Source: BRHc4a sp049323915
GTDB taxonomy: Bacteria; Bacillota; Desulfotomaculia; Desulfotomaculales; Desulfocucumaceae
DNA length: 8,357 nucleotides
Direction of reading: 5' to 3'
Assembly: GCA_049323915.1 (NCBI GenBank)
Contig: JBMOPC010000068.1
Span: 1-8,357 of the forward strand
The position numbers and the translations under genes are program-made. The notes under the pieces were generated by a model. That model searched no databases. It was not told the origin of the DNA and saw only the letters and a list, made by a program, of their open reading frames with translations. Shown here piece by piece: positions 1 through 6,143 of this stretch (its first letter is position 1; each line of letters starts with the position of its first letter).

Positions 1-595
1 GGTGGGTAAACACCAGCGGATGATGATTTCCATGCAGTTGCGGCACATCGACTATCTCGATCAAGAGATCGCCAGGCTTGACAAGGAAGTAGAGGAGCAG
101 ATGCGCCCTTTTGAGCAGGAGATCATACTTCTTGATGGTATCCCCGGTATTGGGGTGAGAAGCGCCCAGGTCGTCCTGGCCTGCATTGGCACGGATATGT
201 CTCGTTTCCCCAGCACGTCACACATCGCCTCGTGGGCGGGACTCTCTCCAGGGAATAACGAGAGCGCCGGCAAGCGCAAGAAAGCTAAATGCAAAAAGGG
301 GAATCCGCTCTTGCGCACTACGTTGATCCAGGCCGCCAAATCAGCTTCACATACCAAGGATACGTATCTTTCTGCTCAGTACCGCCGGATAGCTGCCAGG
401 CGCGGCGCCAACAAAGCCGCTGTTGCTGTTGCCCATACCATTCTGGTCATCATCTATTGTATGTTGAAGAATCCCCTGCCTTGCCAGGAAATGGGCGCCG
501 ATTACTTTGCTAAAGTTAATTCCAAGGCCATTGCCAAGCGTGCTATCAAACAGCTTGAGATGTTTGGTTGCCAGGTCAAGATCGAAGCTGCTTAA
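1..595 (+). CDS. IS110-family transposase, C-terminal part (5' end outside window)
   Basis: This is the C-terminal ~197 residues of an IS110-family transposase, an RNA-guided recombinase that moves circular IS intermediates. The frame is open to the left edge, and family members are about 400 residues, so the RuvC-like DEDD N-terminal domain lies outside; the GTG at base 2 is not the real start. Visible here is the transposase_20 domain: a helix-hairpin-helix-like LLDGIPGIGVRSAQ (about residues 43-56 of this fragment), then FPSTSHIASWAGLSPGNNES and the basic AGKRKKAKCKKGNPLLR. The serine in NNESAGK (about residue 88, bases 263-265) aligns by motif with the catalytic serine reported for IS110 recombinases. 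The frame ends cleanly in TAA with no internal stop. It points towards the 3' end of the spoIIIA operon (convergent). Family call is firm; the IS110 versus IS1111 subgroup is not decidable here. Confidence 0.93.
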   Translation, partial: VGKHQRMMISMQLRHIDYLDQEIARLDKEVEEQMRPFEQEIILLDGIPGIGVRSAQVVLACIGTDMSRFPSTSHIASWAGLSPGNNESAGKRKKAKCKKGNPLLRTTLIQAAKSASHTKDTYLSAQYRRIAARRGANKAAVAVAHTILVIIYCMLKNPLPCQEMGADYFAKVNSKAIAKRAIKQLEMFGCQVKIEAA

Positions 596-638
596 GGTTT
601 TTCTTAGTTGTTTTGTCTTAAAGAGCTACGCTGTTGAA

Positions 639-652
639 CCCTTTGTGAAGGG
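639..652. other. Small hairpin downstream of the transposase
   Basis: CCCTT, a four-base loop TGTG, then AAGGG form a 5-bp inverted repeat 44 bases after the transposase stop. There is no T-run after it on the plus strand, so it is a poor terminator. It could be part of the subterminal structure of the IS right end or of an IS1111-type guide RNA. Otherwise 596-716 shows no open frame with a ribosome site. Confidence 0.35.
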
Positions 653-716
653 CTTGGTTAGGTGTTGCCTTTTCGGAACTGAGGACAGAAGATCTAATTT
701 TGGCAGTCAAGCAAGA

Positions 717-743
717 TTAAAACCCCCTTCACTTAAGGGGGTT
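717..743 (-). terminator. Rho-independent terminator of the spoIIIA operon
   Basis: A perfect 9-bp stem (AACCCCCTT at 721-729, AAGGGGGTT at 735-743) with a 5-base loop lies 26 bases beyond the spoIIIAH stop. Read on the minus strand it runs out in TTTTAAT, a short U-run that fits an intrinsic terminator. The stem is nearly symmetrical, but on the plus strand it is followed by GTGAAAAC rather than T, so it favours termination of the minus-strand operon. Confidence 0.8.
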
Positions 744-769
744 GTGAAAACTGTTTTATACCGGTGCAC

Positions 770-1345
770 TCAGACCTTGGGAACTATTATTATTCCCTGC
801 TCTCCAAATCCGGTCTCCCTGGAAACAATGTCAATCACCCTGCTTTCTTCGGCCGGGGTGAGGCCGCGGCTTTCGATAACCACCGTTGCCCCCTTCTGGT
901 CCACGCATACAACCGCCTCCCGGTATCCTTTGGCCTTTAGCAGATTTTCGACCCGGGCTTCTTTGGAAACGTTCCTGCTGAGGTTCAGAAGCTGCTCCTG
1001 GGCCGCCTTGCAGGTGTCCTGCGTGGAAGAGGGGCTCTCTATTATATCTTTCAGTATCTCCACCTGCTGGCTTCTTGCTCTGTCTCTATGAAGCCTGTAC
1101 TCAACGAAGAAACCGTCCGGCCCACCTGCGGCCGGCTCCGGGCGGGACTGCCCCACCCCGGTTTTGCCGCCGCCGGGATTAATGCCGGTGACGGCAGGCT
1201 GAGGACTGGTTATCTGGCTGTCCACCGGGGCCTGCCCTCCGGAAAAAAGCAGTCCGGCGACCCCGCTATAGCCCAATAAAAGTGTTGCCGCCCCGGCGAT
1301 GAACATAAGGGTAATAAAGAGATTCCTGAAGTTGATGAACATCAT
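770..1345 (-). CDS. spoIIIAH: Stage III sporulation protein AH, SpoIIQ partner
   Basis: This 191-residue protein is the mother-cell subunit that contacts forespore SpoIIQ across the intermembrane space and forms a ring in the feeding channel. One membrane segment (about residues 8-34) is followed by a proline/glycine-rich linker (about 37-77). Then comes the family motif FFVEYRLHRDRARSQQVEIL (79-98) and a C-terminal ring-building-type domain (about 110-191) ending EQGIIIVPKV. The start ATG overlaps the spoIIIAG stop (ATGA, 1342-1345), so translation is probably coupled; a second ATG follows directly and either could be used. It is the last gene of the operon, with the terminator just beyond. 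Cysteines at about 112 and 147 lie in the extracytoplasmic domain; whether they pair is unknown. Gene order and domain layout make the call firm. Confidence 0.95.
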   Translation of the reverse strand: MMFINFRNLFITLMFIAGAATLLLGYSGVAGLLFSGGQAPVDSQITSPQPAVTGINPGGGKTGVGQSRPEPAAGGPDGFFVEYRLHRDRARSQQVEILKDIIESPSSTQDTCKAAQEQLLNLSRNVSKEARVENLLKAKGYREAVVCVDQKGATVVIESRGLTPAEESRVIDIVSRETGFGEQGIIIVPKV

Positions 1346-1980
1346 CTTTTGACACCGCCCTCTCCCGGCAGGACCAGTATTTTGTGCGGGTCGGCATTCA
1401 GAGATACCCGTACGGCGTTAAACAGATTTTCCTTCACCCGGGGGTTTGAGGCACCGCCGGCCACCACCAGGACTCCGGCAATCCTGGAGGCGGTTTCCAT
1501 TTCAACAACCGGTAAATCGCCCTTTCCGTTCTTGGCTATAACAATCTGGGTGGAGTCGGTGTTTTCGTTAATTGTCCTGGTCCCCCCGCCCTGGTCCTTC
1601 TCCAGAGTGTTTTTCCTTCCCGCCGTTGTGTTTGTGGCGAAGGTCTCCCTGGCGGAGGAGGCCAGCCTTACTGTAACCTTTACCTCCCCCGATCCTTCTA
1701 TCCTTTCCAGCATGGCCTGCAGTTTTGCGGCCAGGGCCTCTTCCTCTCCGGCCATCATCGTACTGTGCCGGCCGGTCTGTTCCACGGCAGCCCCGGCGGA
1801 GTCCGATCTTTTGTCGCCGACGGGCGGCGGAGTCTCCCTCCCGTCGCCGCCCCCCAGTATGATAAGGCTTACTCCCAGCAGTACGGCCGCTGCCAGCCCA
1901 TAAAACTTTTTCCTGCTTATTTTGCCGGGACCTTCACCTCCGCTGCCGGCCCTGCCGAACCATTCGCTGAATACTGACAT
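1342..1980 (-). CDS. spoIIIAG: Stage III sporulation protein AG, ring-forming channel subunit
   Basis: With the chosen start this is 212 residues. It anchors in the mother-cell membrane by one segment (about 26-44, after the basic KISRKK) and projects a ring-building domain into the intermembrane space; the Bacillus homologue forms a large ring. The domain runs from LAAKLQAMLERIEGSGEVKV (about 83-102) to HKILVLPGEGG near the C-terminus. It contains the insertion typical of AG (about 115-142, rich in Gly, Thr and Asn) and the core motif RIAGVLVVAGGA (166-177). The frame stays open upstream to a TTG at 1998 and an ATG at 1995. The ATG at 1980 is preferred because GGAGGG lies seven to eight bases before it, and the longer forms would begin at or inside that site and overlap the spoIIIAF stop. 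The stop shares ATGA with spoIIIAH. Confidence 0.94.
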   Translation of the reverse strand: MSVFSEWFGRAGSGGEGPGKISRKKFYGLAAAVLLGVSLIILGGGDGRETPPPVGDKRSDSAGAAVEQTGRHSTMMAGEEEALAAKLQAMLERIEGSGEVKVTVRLASSARETFATNTTAGRKNTLEKDQGGGTRTINENTDSTQIVIAKNGKGDLPVVEMETASRIAGVLVVAGGASNPRVKENLFNAVRVSLNADPHKILVLPGEGGVKR

Positions 1981-1986
1981 CCTTAT

Positions 1987-1992
1987 CCCTCC
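1987..1992 (-). promoter_or_regulatory. Ribosome binding site deciding the spoIIIAG start
   Basis: GGAGGG on the minus strand, six bases before ATG 1980 (ATAAGG between), fixes spoIIIAG translation at that ATG rather than at the upstream TTG 1998 or ATG 1995. Confidence 0.8.
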
Positions 1993-1994
1993 CA

Positions 1995-2624
1995 TCAATT
2001 AAACCTGACCTTGATCTGTTCCGGTGAAAGGTTGTAAAAATTGGCCACCCTGGCCGCCGCGCTTTTAGCGGCCTCGGCGTATTCCGGGGGAGGCTTCCCG
2101 CCTCCCGGGGATGTTGATTTTTCCTGGCCCACAGCAACGGAAACAGTCTCCACCGGCTTTATATCGCTGTCCTTTTGTCCCTCCCCGCCGGACAAGACCA
2201 GCTCCACCTCTGTTATCCTGCCGAAATCCTTTTTGGAGGGGTCATTCTGTATTCTTACATCAACGGCCGCCAGCCTGACCCTGCTATCCATTCCCGCCAG
2301 CGCCGACACCTGTCTTTCTATTCCCTTCCGGTACTGGTCCAGCGCCTTTATTTTACCGGCGGCCTCCAGCTCACGGCCCTTTTCCAGTATGTCCAACCTC
2401 TGGGCGGCATCGGGCCCGCTGCGCCAGGCGTACTCCTCAACCTCCCTGAACAGCCCTCCGCCGGTTATCCCGCTGGCGGCCTGAATTACGGCTACTATAA
2501 CCATGAGTCCCAAAACCATCCTGGAGTATCTTCTCATCTCTCCGCCGGGCAGCAGCATTTCCAGCAAAACTGAAAGCACCACTATTATAATGAGATTTTG
2601 TACCAGCACCCGCAGCGTGTCCAA
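1995..2624 (-). CDS. spoIIIAF: Stage III sporulation protein AF
   Basis: This 209-residue protein is a membrane-anchored component of the SpoIIIA channel. Two hydrophobic segments at the N-terminus (about 6-25, NLIIIVVLSVLLEMLL; and 36-53, MVLGLMVIVAVIQAASG) are joined by a short GGEMRRYSR turn. A soluble region of about 150 residues follows. It contains a ring-building-like beta segment (LAAVDVRIQNDPSKKDFGRI, then TEVELVLSGG) and ends AAARVANFYNLSPEQIKVRFN, a typical AF tail. The start is TTG at 2624: no in-frame ATG or GTG lies near, the hydrophobic segment begins at once, and GGGGAGGG sits seven bases upstream. It follows spoIIIAE by 22 bases; its TGA (1995-1997) is 14 bases before the spoIIIAG ATG. 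Confident from sequence pattern and position between AE and AG. Confidence 0.93.
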   Translation of the reverse strand: MDTLRVLVQNLIIIVVLSVLLEMLLPGGEMRRYSRMVLGLMVIVAVIQAASGITGGGLFREVEEYAWRSGPDAAQRLDILEKGRELEAAGKIKALDQYRKGIERQVSALAGMDSRVRLAAVDVRIQNDPSKKDFGRITEVELVLSGGEGQKDSDIKPVETVSVAVGQEKSTSPGGGKPPPEYAEAAKSAAARVANFYNLSPEQIKVRFN

Positions 2625-2631
2625 GCTATGA

Positions 2632-2639
2632 CCCTCCCC
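2632..2639 (-). promoter_or_regulatory. Ribosome binding site supporting the TTG start of spoIIIAF
   Basis: GGGGAGGG on the minus strand, seven bases before TTG 2624 in the 22-base gap after spoIIIAE, supports initiation at a TTG codon. Confidence 0.7.
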
Positions 2640-2646
2640 GCCCCGT

Positions 2647-3813
2647 TCACCTCAGCATAACCGTTAGATTTCCCACCGCCACCAGTATTGTAAGTGTGAA
2701 AAAGAAAAGCAACCCGGCCGTCGCCACCACGGCAAACACCAGCAGGAGGCTGTTGCCCAGGTCGTTTAGGCAGTCCACCATCTGGCCGTCCTCAACCGGC
2801 TGTATCATGGCGCCGGCCAGCTTGTATATCAGGGCCAGGCACAGTATTTTCAGAAGGGGCATGAGCATAATGGCCAGCACAACCGCCACCCCGGCGATCC
2901 CGACGGCGTTTTTTATCAGCAGGGACGAGCTTACTATGGCCTCAAGGGCGTCTGAAAACATTCCCCCCACCACGGGAATGAAGGCGTCGGTGGCGAATTT
3001 GGCCGTGCGGAGCACCACACTGTCCCCCACCGCCCCGGCCACTCCCTGTATTGAAATAACGCCTAGAAAAATGGTGCTCATGGCCCCCAAAAGTCCCATG
3101 GCAATATTCCTTAAAAGAGCTGCCAGATTTGAAACCTTGAATTTGGGTGAAAGATTGCTTACCAGCACCAGTATGGCTGAAAAAAGTATGAGCGGGAGTA
3201 TTACATTTCGTATAATCGTTGCGATCAGGGCGATGCTTACAAATACCACAGGCTGGTAAATGGCTGCCGCAGTAAAGCCTCCCACCGCCACCAGAAGGGT
3301 CAGCAGCACCGGCAGAATGGCCTGCATAAAGACCACCATGCGGTCCACCACTTCCCGGCCCGCGTCAACAGCCACGGTAAAGGAACCTATGGCCAGGGTG
3401 GCCAGTACCAGGTAGGTTACCATGTAGGATAGCTGGCCGGTGGAGCTTCTGTCGAAGGCCGAGGCCAGGTTTTGCAGCACCGCGCATATTACCGCCAGTA
3501 TGACCAGCTTTCCCAGCAGGGACCAGTTGGCCACAACCTCCCTGAACAGGTATGAGGCTGTGCTTTGCGCAATGTCTTTGGGATGAAGGCTTATTTCGTT
3601 CCGGGCGATTTTATGCACCAGATGCCTGAAATTTATGTCGGGAGTTGCTTTTTTTATTTCCGAGTCAAGCTGTGCCACATACCTGTTTATCTCCTGAAGG
3701 TCCAGCTCGGTGCCCTGTTTTTCATCTCTTCCGGCTGCAACTTCGGCCCAGGCGGCGGCCACAGGAAGAAAGACCATGTACACAAGCAGCGCAATACTGA
3801 ATAAAACGCGCAT
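2647..3813 (-). CDS. spoIIIAE: Stage III sporulation protein AE, polytopic membrane component
   Basis: This 388-residue protein is the largest membrane subunit of the SpoIIIA complex; the Bacillus homologue is about 400. A cleavable-looking signal peptide (MRVLFSIALLVYMVFLPVAA, then AWA before E24) leads to a soluble stretch (about 24-95) with ATPDINFRHLVHKI. The rest is mostly membrane: hydrophobic segments at about 101-117, 130-149, 162-184, 187-219, 236-254, 302-333 and 354-382. The conserved loop NLSPKFKVSNLAALLRN (220-236) and the LRTAKFATDAFIPVVGGMFS region (268-287) are typical of the family. ATG 3813 has GAGGTG five bases upstream, overlapping the spoIIIAD stop. The gap to spoIIIAD is 9 bases. 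Confidence 0.95.
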   Translation of the reverse strand: MRVLFSIALLVYMVFLPVAAAWAEVAAGRDEKQGTELDLQEINRYVAQLDSEIKKATPDINFRHLVHKIARNEISLHPKDIAQSTASYLFREVVANWSLLGKLVILAVICAVLQNLASAFDRSSTGQLSYMVTYLVLATLAIGSFTVAVDAGREVVDRMVVFMQAILPVLLTLLVAVGGFTAAAIYQPVVFVSIALIATIIRNVILPLILFSAILVLVSNLSPKFKVSNLAALLRNIAMGLLGAMSTIFLGVISIQGVAGAVGDSVVLRTAKFATDAFIPVVGGMFSDALEAIVSSSLLIKNAVGIAGVAVVLAIMLMPLLKILCLALIYKLAGAMIQPVEDGQMVDCLNDLGNSLLLVFAVVATAGLLFFFTLTILVAVGNLTVMLR

Positions 3814-3822
3814 TTCATCACC

Positions 3823-4215
3823 TCAAGGCACTACCTTAAGCAGCGAATTAAGCACCGCCACAACTACGGGCACCGCAAGCACCAGCACCAGAATTTTTGC
3901 CGCGAACTCTATTTTTGAGGCAACGGCCCCTTCTCCGGCGTCCCGGCAGATCTGAGCGCCAAAGTCGGCTATATAGGCGATGCCCACTATCTTCAGGATT
4001 GTTCCCAGATAAACCATGCTGAGATTGGCCCTGGCGGAGAGGTCCTTTAAAACCTCCAGCACTGATCCTATCTTTGCAAGCATGACCACAAAAATGATTA
4101 TGCCCAGTGCTATGCTGAGAAACATGGCCATTTCAGGCTTGTTGTGCCTTAATACCACCGCCAGCACGGCTGCCACCAGGCCCAGTCCGACTATCTGCAT
4201 GATGTCCACCGGCAA
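3823..4215 (-). CDS. spoIIIAD: Stage III sporulation protein AD
   Basis: This is a 130-residue integral membrane protein of the SpoIIIA complex, often compared with small type III secretion/flagellar export subunits. Hydrophobic segments lie at about 6-22, 28-48, 66-84 and 103-124. The signature ILKIVGIAYIADFGAQICRD (73-92) and the following AGEGAVASKIE are near-invariant in AD proteins. The start is uncertain. TTG 4215 gives MPVDIMQIVGLGL, which matches the remembered Bacillus N-terminus MKIDIVQIVGLGL, but AAAGGGG lies only three bases before it. GTG 4209 has better spacing (nine bases) and loses only two residues; ATG 4200 would cut into the conserved start. I keep TTG 4215. The gap to spoIIIAC is 13 bases. 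Confidence 0.93.
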   Translation of the reverse strand: MPVDIMQIVGLGLVAAVLAVVLRHNKPEMAMFLSIALGIIIFVVMLAKIGSVLEVLKDLSARANLSMVYLGTILKIVGIAYIADFGAQICRDAGEGAVASKIEFAAKILVLVLAVPVVVAVLNSLLKVVP

Positions 4216-4228
4216 AAACCCCTTTGCG

Positions 4229-4432
4229 TCAGAATAGCTTGAAGACTGATTTCACCTGATCAAACAGATTGCCGAGCTGGTAGATGACCCACACCAGCAC
4301 CACCGCAACCCCCCCCAGTGTTGTGATAAAGGCATAGTCCTCTTTGCCCGCGCTTTTGAGCACCCAGTGGGCCGCCGCCACCAGTATGCCGACCCCGGCG
4401 ATTTTAAAGATAAGATTTATATCTGATCCCAT
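4229..4432 (-). CDS. spoIIIAC: Stage III sporulation protein AC
   Basis: This 67-residue protein, the usual AC size, has two membrane segments (about 5-24, INLIFKIAGVGILVAAAHWV; and 36-54, ITTLGGVAVVLVWVIYQLG) and a short basic tail, DQVKSVFKLF. Like AD it is thought to resemble small export-apparatus subunits of secretion systems. The frame is open back to a GTG at 4441, but that codon overlaps the ribosome site. ATG 4432 is preferred because GGAGG lies eight bases upstream and the resulting N-terminus MGSDINLIFKIAGVGI lines up with the known MGVDVNIIFQIAGVGI form. It sits 15 bases after spoIIIAB. Confidence 0.93.
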   Translation of the reverse strand: MGSDINLIFKIAGVGILVAAAHWVLKSAGKEDYAFITTLGGVAVVLVWVIYQLGNLFDQVKSVFKLF

Positions 4433-4440
4433 TGCCGCCA

Positions 4441-4445
4441 CCTCC
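4441..4445 (-). promoter_or_regulatory. Ribosome binding site deciding the spoIIIAC start
   Basis: GGAGG on the minus strand, two bases after the spoIIIAB TAA and eight bases before ATG 4432, excludes the upstream GTG 4441 as start. Confidence 0.8.
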
Positions 4446-4447
4446 GG

Positions 4448-4966
4448 TTAATAAAGTATTATCGCCGCCGCCAGGGCGCCGCAGAAACCCAGGTAATTCC
4501 ACATTCTTGAGTTTTTCGCAGCCTCTTCCTCCGCCCTGGATATCTCCATTTTAAGTTGTTCGCAGGCCAGCCTCAGATGTTTCGCCTGGTCATCCCGGTC
4601 GGAAATGCCCAGCGCCCTGCCAAGGCTTCCCAGTATGGCCATGTCCCTTTTTGAAAGTGAGCTGGCGGCGTACAGTTCGCCCATCGCCCTTTCCCACGCT
4701 TCACCGGCGGTGCGCCCGTTTACCGGGAGCAGGTCGCGGGACGCTCTCCGGAAAAAATCCGCCACAACACGGTCTGATCCGGCGGCAGCCCTTTCCAGCG
4801 CCTCGGCCAGTGGTGTGGCCGCAAATATTATTTCGGTTTCCAGCATCTGTATGGACGACAGCACTGATTTCAATTCGCCCGGCCTTCTGGCGTACTGGCG
4901 CGCCACCATCATCCCGGCCGCGCCTCCGGCCGCCACCAGCAGCAGTGTGCCCATAAGCTTGATCAT
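4448..4966 (-). CDS. spoIIIAB: Stage III sporulation protein AB
   Basis: This 172-residue protein (about 171 in Bacillus) has membrane segments at both ends: residues 2-21 (LMGTLLLVAAGGAAGMMVA) and the extreme C-terminus (LGFCGALAAAIILY). A helical cytoplasmic domain between them resembles type II secretion GspF-like proteins and is thought to work with the SpoIIIAA ATPase. The family motif GRALGISDRDDQAKHLRLAC (116-135) and the RRPGELKSVLSSIQMLETEI region (27-46) are clear. ATG 4966 overlaps the spoIIIAA stop (ATGA), with GGGGGTG five bases upstream; coupling of AA and AB synthesis is likely. Confidence 0.95.
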   Translation of the reverse strand: MIKLMGTLLLVAAGGAAGMMVARQYARRPGELKSVLSSIQMLETEIIFAATPLAEALERAAAGSDRVVADFFRRASRDLLPVNGRTAGEAWERAMGELYAASSLSKRDMAILGSLGRALGISDRDDQAKHLRLACEQLKMEISRAEEEAAKNSRMWNYLGFCGALAAAIILY

Positions 4967-5976
4967 GACGCCACCCCCTTTTTCGACACATCCCCGGCGT
5001 CAAACACCCTCCTCACCGCTCCCGCCTTTGGGTCCCTTCCCAGAAGAACGTAGCGGTCAACCATTCCCAGTTTTATCAGATAATTAAGAGCCGGCCTGGC
5101 GGCCAACTCCTCCAGTGACGATCCGTGCACAGTAAATATCACCCTGACGCCGGCATTCAAAACCTCTTCTATGGCCCTGACGTCCTCAATCCTGCCTATC
5201 TCATCGGTGGCAATGACCGAGGGGCCCATGGACCTGAGCAGCATGGTCATGCCCTCGGCCTTGGGGCAGCCGTCAAGCACATCGGTGCGGGTGCCTATGT
5301 TGCGGCTGGGGACTCCCCTGTAGCACCCTGCTATTTCGGACCTTTCGTCCACCAGCCCCACGGTCTGGCCGGTGAGGCCGTACTGAGGGGCCCCATCGCT
5401 GATCAGCCTGACTGCGTCTCTCAATACGGTGGTTTTACCGCACCTTGGCGGTGAAAAGAGCATTGTATGGAATACCGTGCCCTTTTCCCGGTCCACGATC
5501 AGGGGCATCAGGGAGGCGGCAGCCCCGATAACCTCCCTTGAGATCCTTATGTTGATGCCGGAGAAGTACTTGAGGGTTTTGACCTTTCCCCCGTCCAGCA
5601 CCGCCTTTCCGGTAAGCCCCACCCGGTGGCCCCCCGGTATGGTTATAAAGCCGTTTCTTATCTCTTCCTCCAGCGCGTAGATGGAAGATCCGCTGATCAG
5701 GTGAAGGCACCTTTCAACATCCTCCACGCTGGCCCTGTATGCCTTAAGGCTGCTTTCCGCCACCTCCCCGGTTTCGGTCAGCATCACGTCTGCGCAGTCG
5801 AGGCCCAGCATTACCGGCCTGGATGTGCGTATCCTTATTTCCTCCACCCGGCAAAGCATCTCGGGCCTGACCCCCAAAATCAGTTTCCTCAGATTAGGGG
5901 GCAGTAAAGGCGCTATTTCGGGCCAAGGCTGGCCGTGCTCTGTAAAATGGCTGCTGTTTATGTTTTTTACGGACAT
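4963..5976 (-). CDS. spoIIIAA: Stage III sporulation protein AA, secretion-type ATPase
   Basis: This 337-residue cytoplasmic ATPase related to type II/IV secretion ATPases is needed for the SpoIIIA channel to support late forespore transcription. Walker A is SPPRCGKT (175-182), with Ser where the classical first Gly stands. VDERSEI (209-215) and the Walker B run VIATDE (254-259) follow, and FTVHG (281-285) holds the sensor-like histidine. The N-terminal region carries EEIRIRTSRPVML (45-57) and the GFITIPGGHRVGLTG stretch (109-123), both typical of AA. The ATG has AGGAGGGGG six to eight bases upstream. At 337 residues it is about 30 longer than the Bacillus protein, the excess being mainly at the ends. 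It is the first gene of the operon and its stop overlaps spoIIIAB. Confidence 0.96.
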   Translation of the reverse strand: MSVKNINSSHFTEHGQPWPEIAPLLPPNLRKLILGVRPEMLCRVEEIRIRTSRPVMLGLDCADVMLTETGEVAESSLKAYRASVEDVERCLHLISGSSIYALEEEIRNGFITIPGGHRVGLTGKAVLDGGKVKTLKYFSGINIRISREVIGAAASLMPLIVDREKGTVFHTMLFSPPRCGKTTVLRDAVRLISDGAPQYGLTGQTVGLVDERSEIAGCYRGVPSRNIGTRTDVLDGCPKAEGMTMLLRSMGPSVIATDEIGRIEDVRAIEEVLNAGVRVIFTVHGSSLEELAARPALNYLIKLGMVDRYVLLGRDPKAGAVRRVFDAGDVSKKGVAS

Positions 5977-6003
5977 GCCTTCCCCCTCCTAAAGCTATCT
6001 ATA

Positions 6004-6019
6004 TTGCCATACATGGCAA
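6004..6019. promoter_or_regulatory. Perfect palindrome in the spoIIIA leader
   Basis: TTGCCAT-AC-ATGGCAA is a perfect 7-bp inverted repeat with a 2-base centre, located between the candidate sigma-E -10 element and the spoIIIAA ribosome site. The tiny centre makes it a better protein operator than an RNA hairpin. It would lie at roughly +5 to +20 of the predicted transcript. The cognate regulator is not recognisable from the sequence. Confidence 0.55.
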
Positions 6020-6031
6020 ATTATGACGTTA

Positions 6032-6059
6032 ATGGTATGGTATGGAATTTTAAAAATAC
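6032..6059 (-). promoter_or_regulatory. Candidate sigma-E promoter of the spoIIIA operon
   Basis: On the minus strand GTATTTT (6059-6053), a 13-base spacer and CATACCAT (6039-6032) resemble the sigma-E pattern (about KMATATT, 13-15 bases, CATACAnT), matching 5 of 7 and 7 of 8 positions including the free base. A second CATACCAT overlaps it at 6044-6037 but has only eight bases to the same -35-like element. The operon is sigma-E controlled in Bacillus, which supports the choice. The leader to ATG 5976 would be about 50 bases. Confidence 0.5.
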
Positions 6060-6061
6060 AA

Positions 6062-6087
6062 AAAAAAGGTGCGCCGGCCCCTTTTTT
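6062..6087. terminator. Symmetrical A/T-flanked hairpin, possible second terminator
   Basis: AAAAAAGG (6062-6069) and CCTTTTTT (6080-6087) form an 8-bp stem around a GC-rich 10-base loop. Each strand ends in a T-run (TTTTTT on plus; TTTTTTTT on minus), so it could act in both directions. It lies just beyond the oxidoreductase terminator and just before the spoIIIA promoter, and may serve as a back-up that insulates the sporulation operon. Confidence 0.5.
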
Positions 6088-6093
6088 AAATTT

Positions 6094-6121
6094 AAAAGCC
6101 GCTGACCAAAAATCAGCGGCT
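6094..6121 (-). terminator. Rho-independent terminator of the oxidoreductase gene
   Basis: GCCGCTGA (6098-6105) and TCAGCGGC (6113-6120) form a perfect 8-bp stem with a 7-base loop, extended to 9 by A6097-T6121. On the minus strand it is followed by TTTTAAATTT. It begins 23 bases after the oxidoreductase stop, so that gene ends here rather than reading into spoIIIAA. Confidence 0.85.
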
Positions 6122-6143
6122 CCCCAATTCTATGCATTCTTTT

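Larger units (their letters stand above)
1..720 (+). mobile_element. Right part of an IS110-family insertion sequence; right boundary uncertain
   Basis: The transposase gene at the left edge marks an insertion sequence whose right end must fall between its stop codon at 595 and the spoIIIA terminator that begins near 717. IS110 elements usually lack obvious terminal inverted repeats and make no clear target duplication, so the junction cannot be read from one copy. The end given is the outer limit, not a measured boundary. The 3' noncoding stretch would hold the guide (bridge) RNA only if this is an IS1111-type member. Confidence 0.5.

Noticed and set aside
774..795. GGGAA...TTCCC inverted repeat near the end of spoIIIAH
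   Set aside because: It lies within the coding sequence for the conserved C-terminus, the arms are only five bases, and no T-run follows.
507..1091. Plus-strand open frame spanning the transposase end and spoIIIAH
   Set aside because: It overlaps two well-supported genes in other frames, crosses the spoIIIA terminator, and has no family-like motifs.
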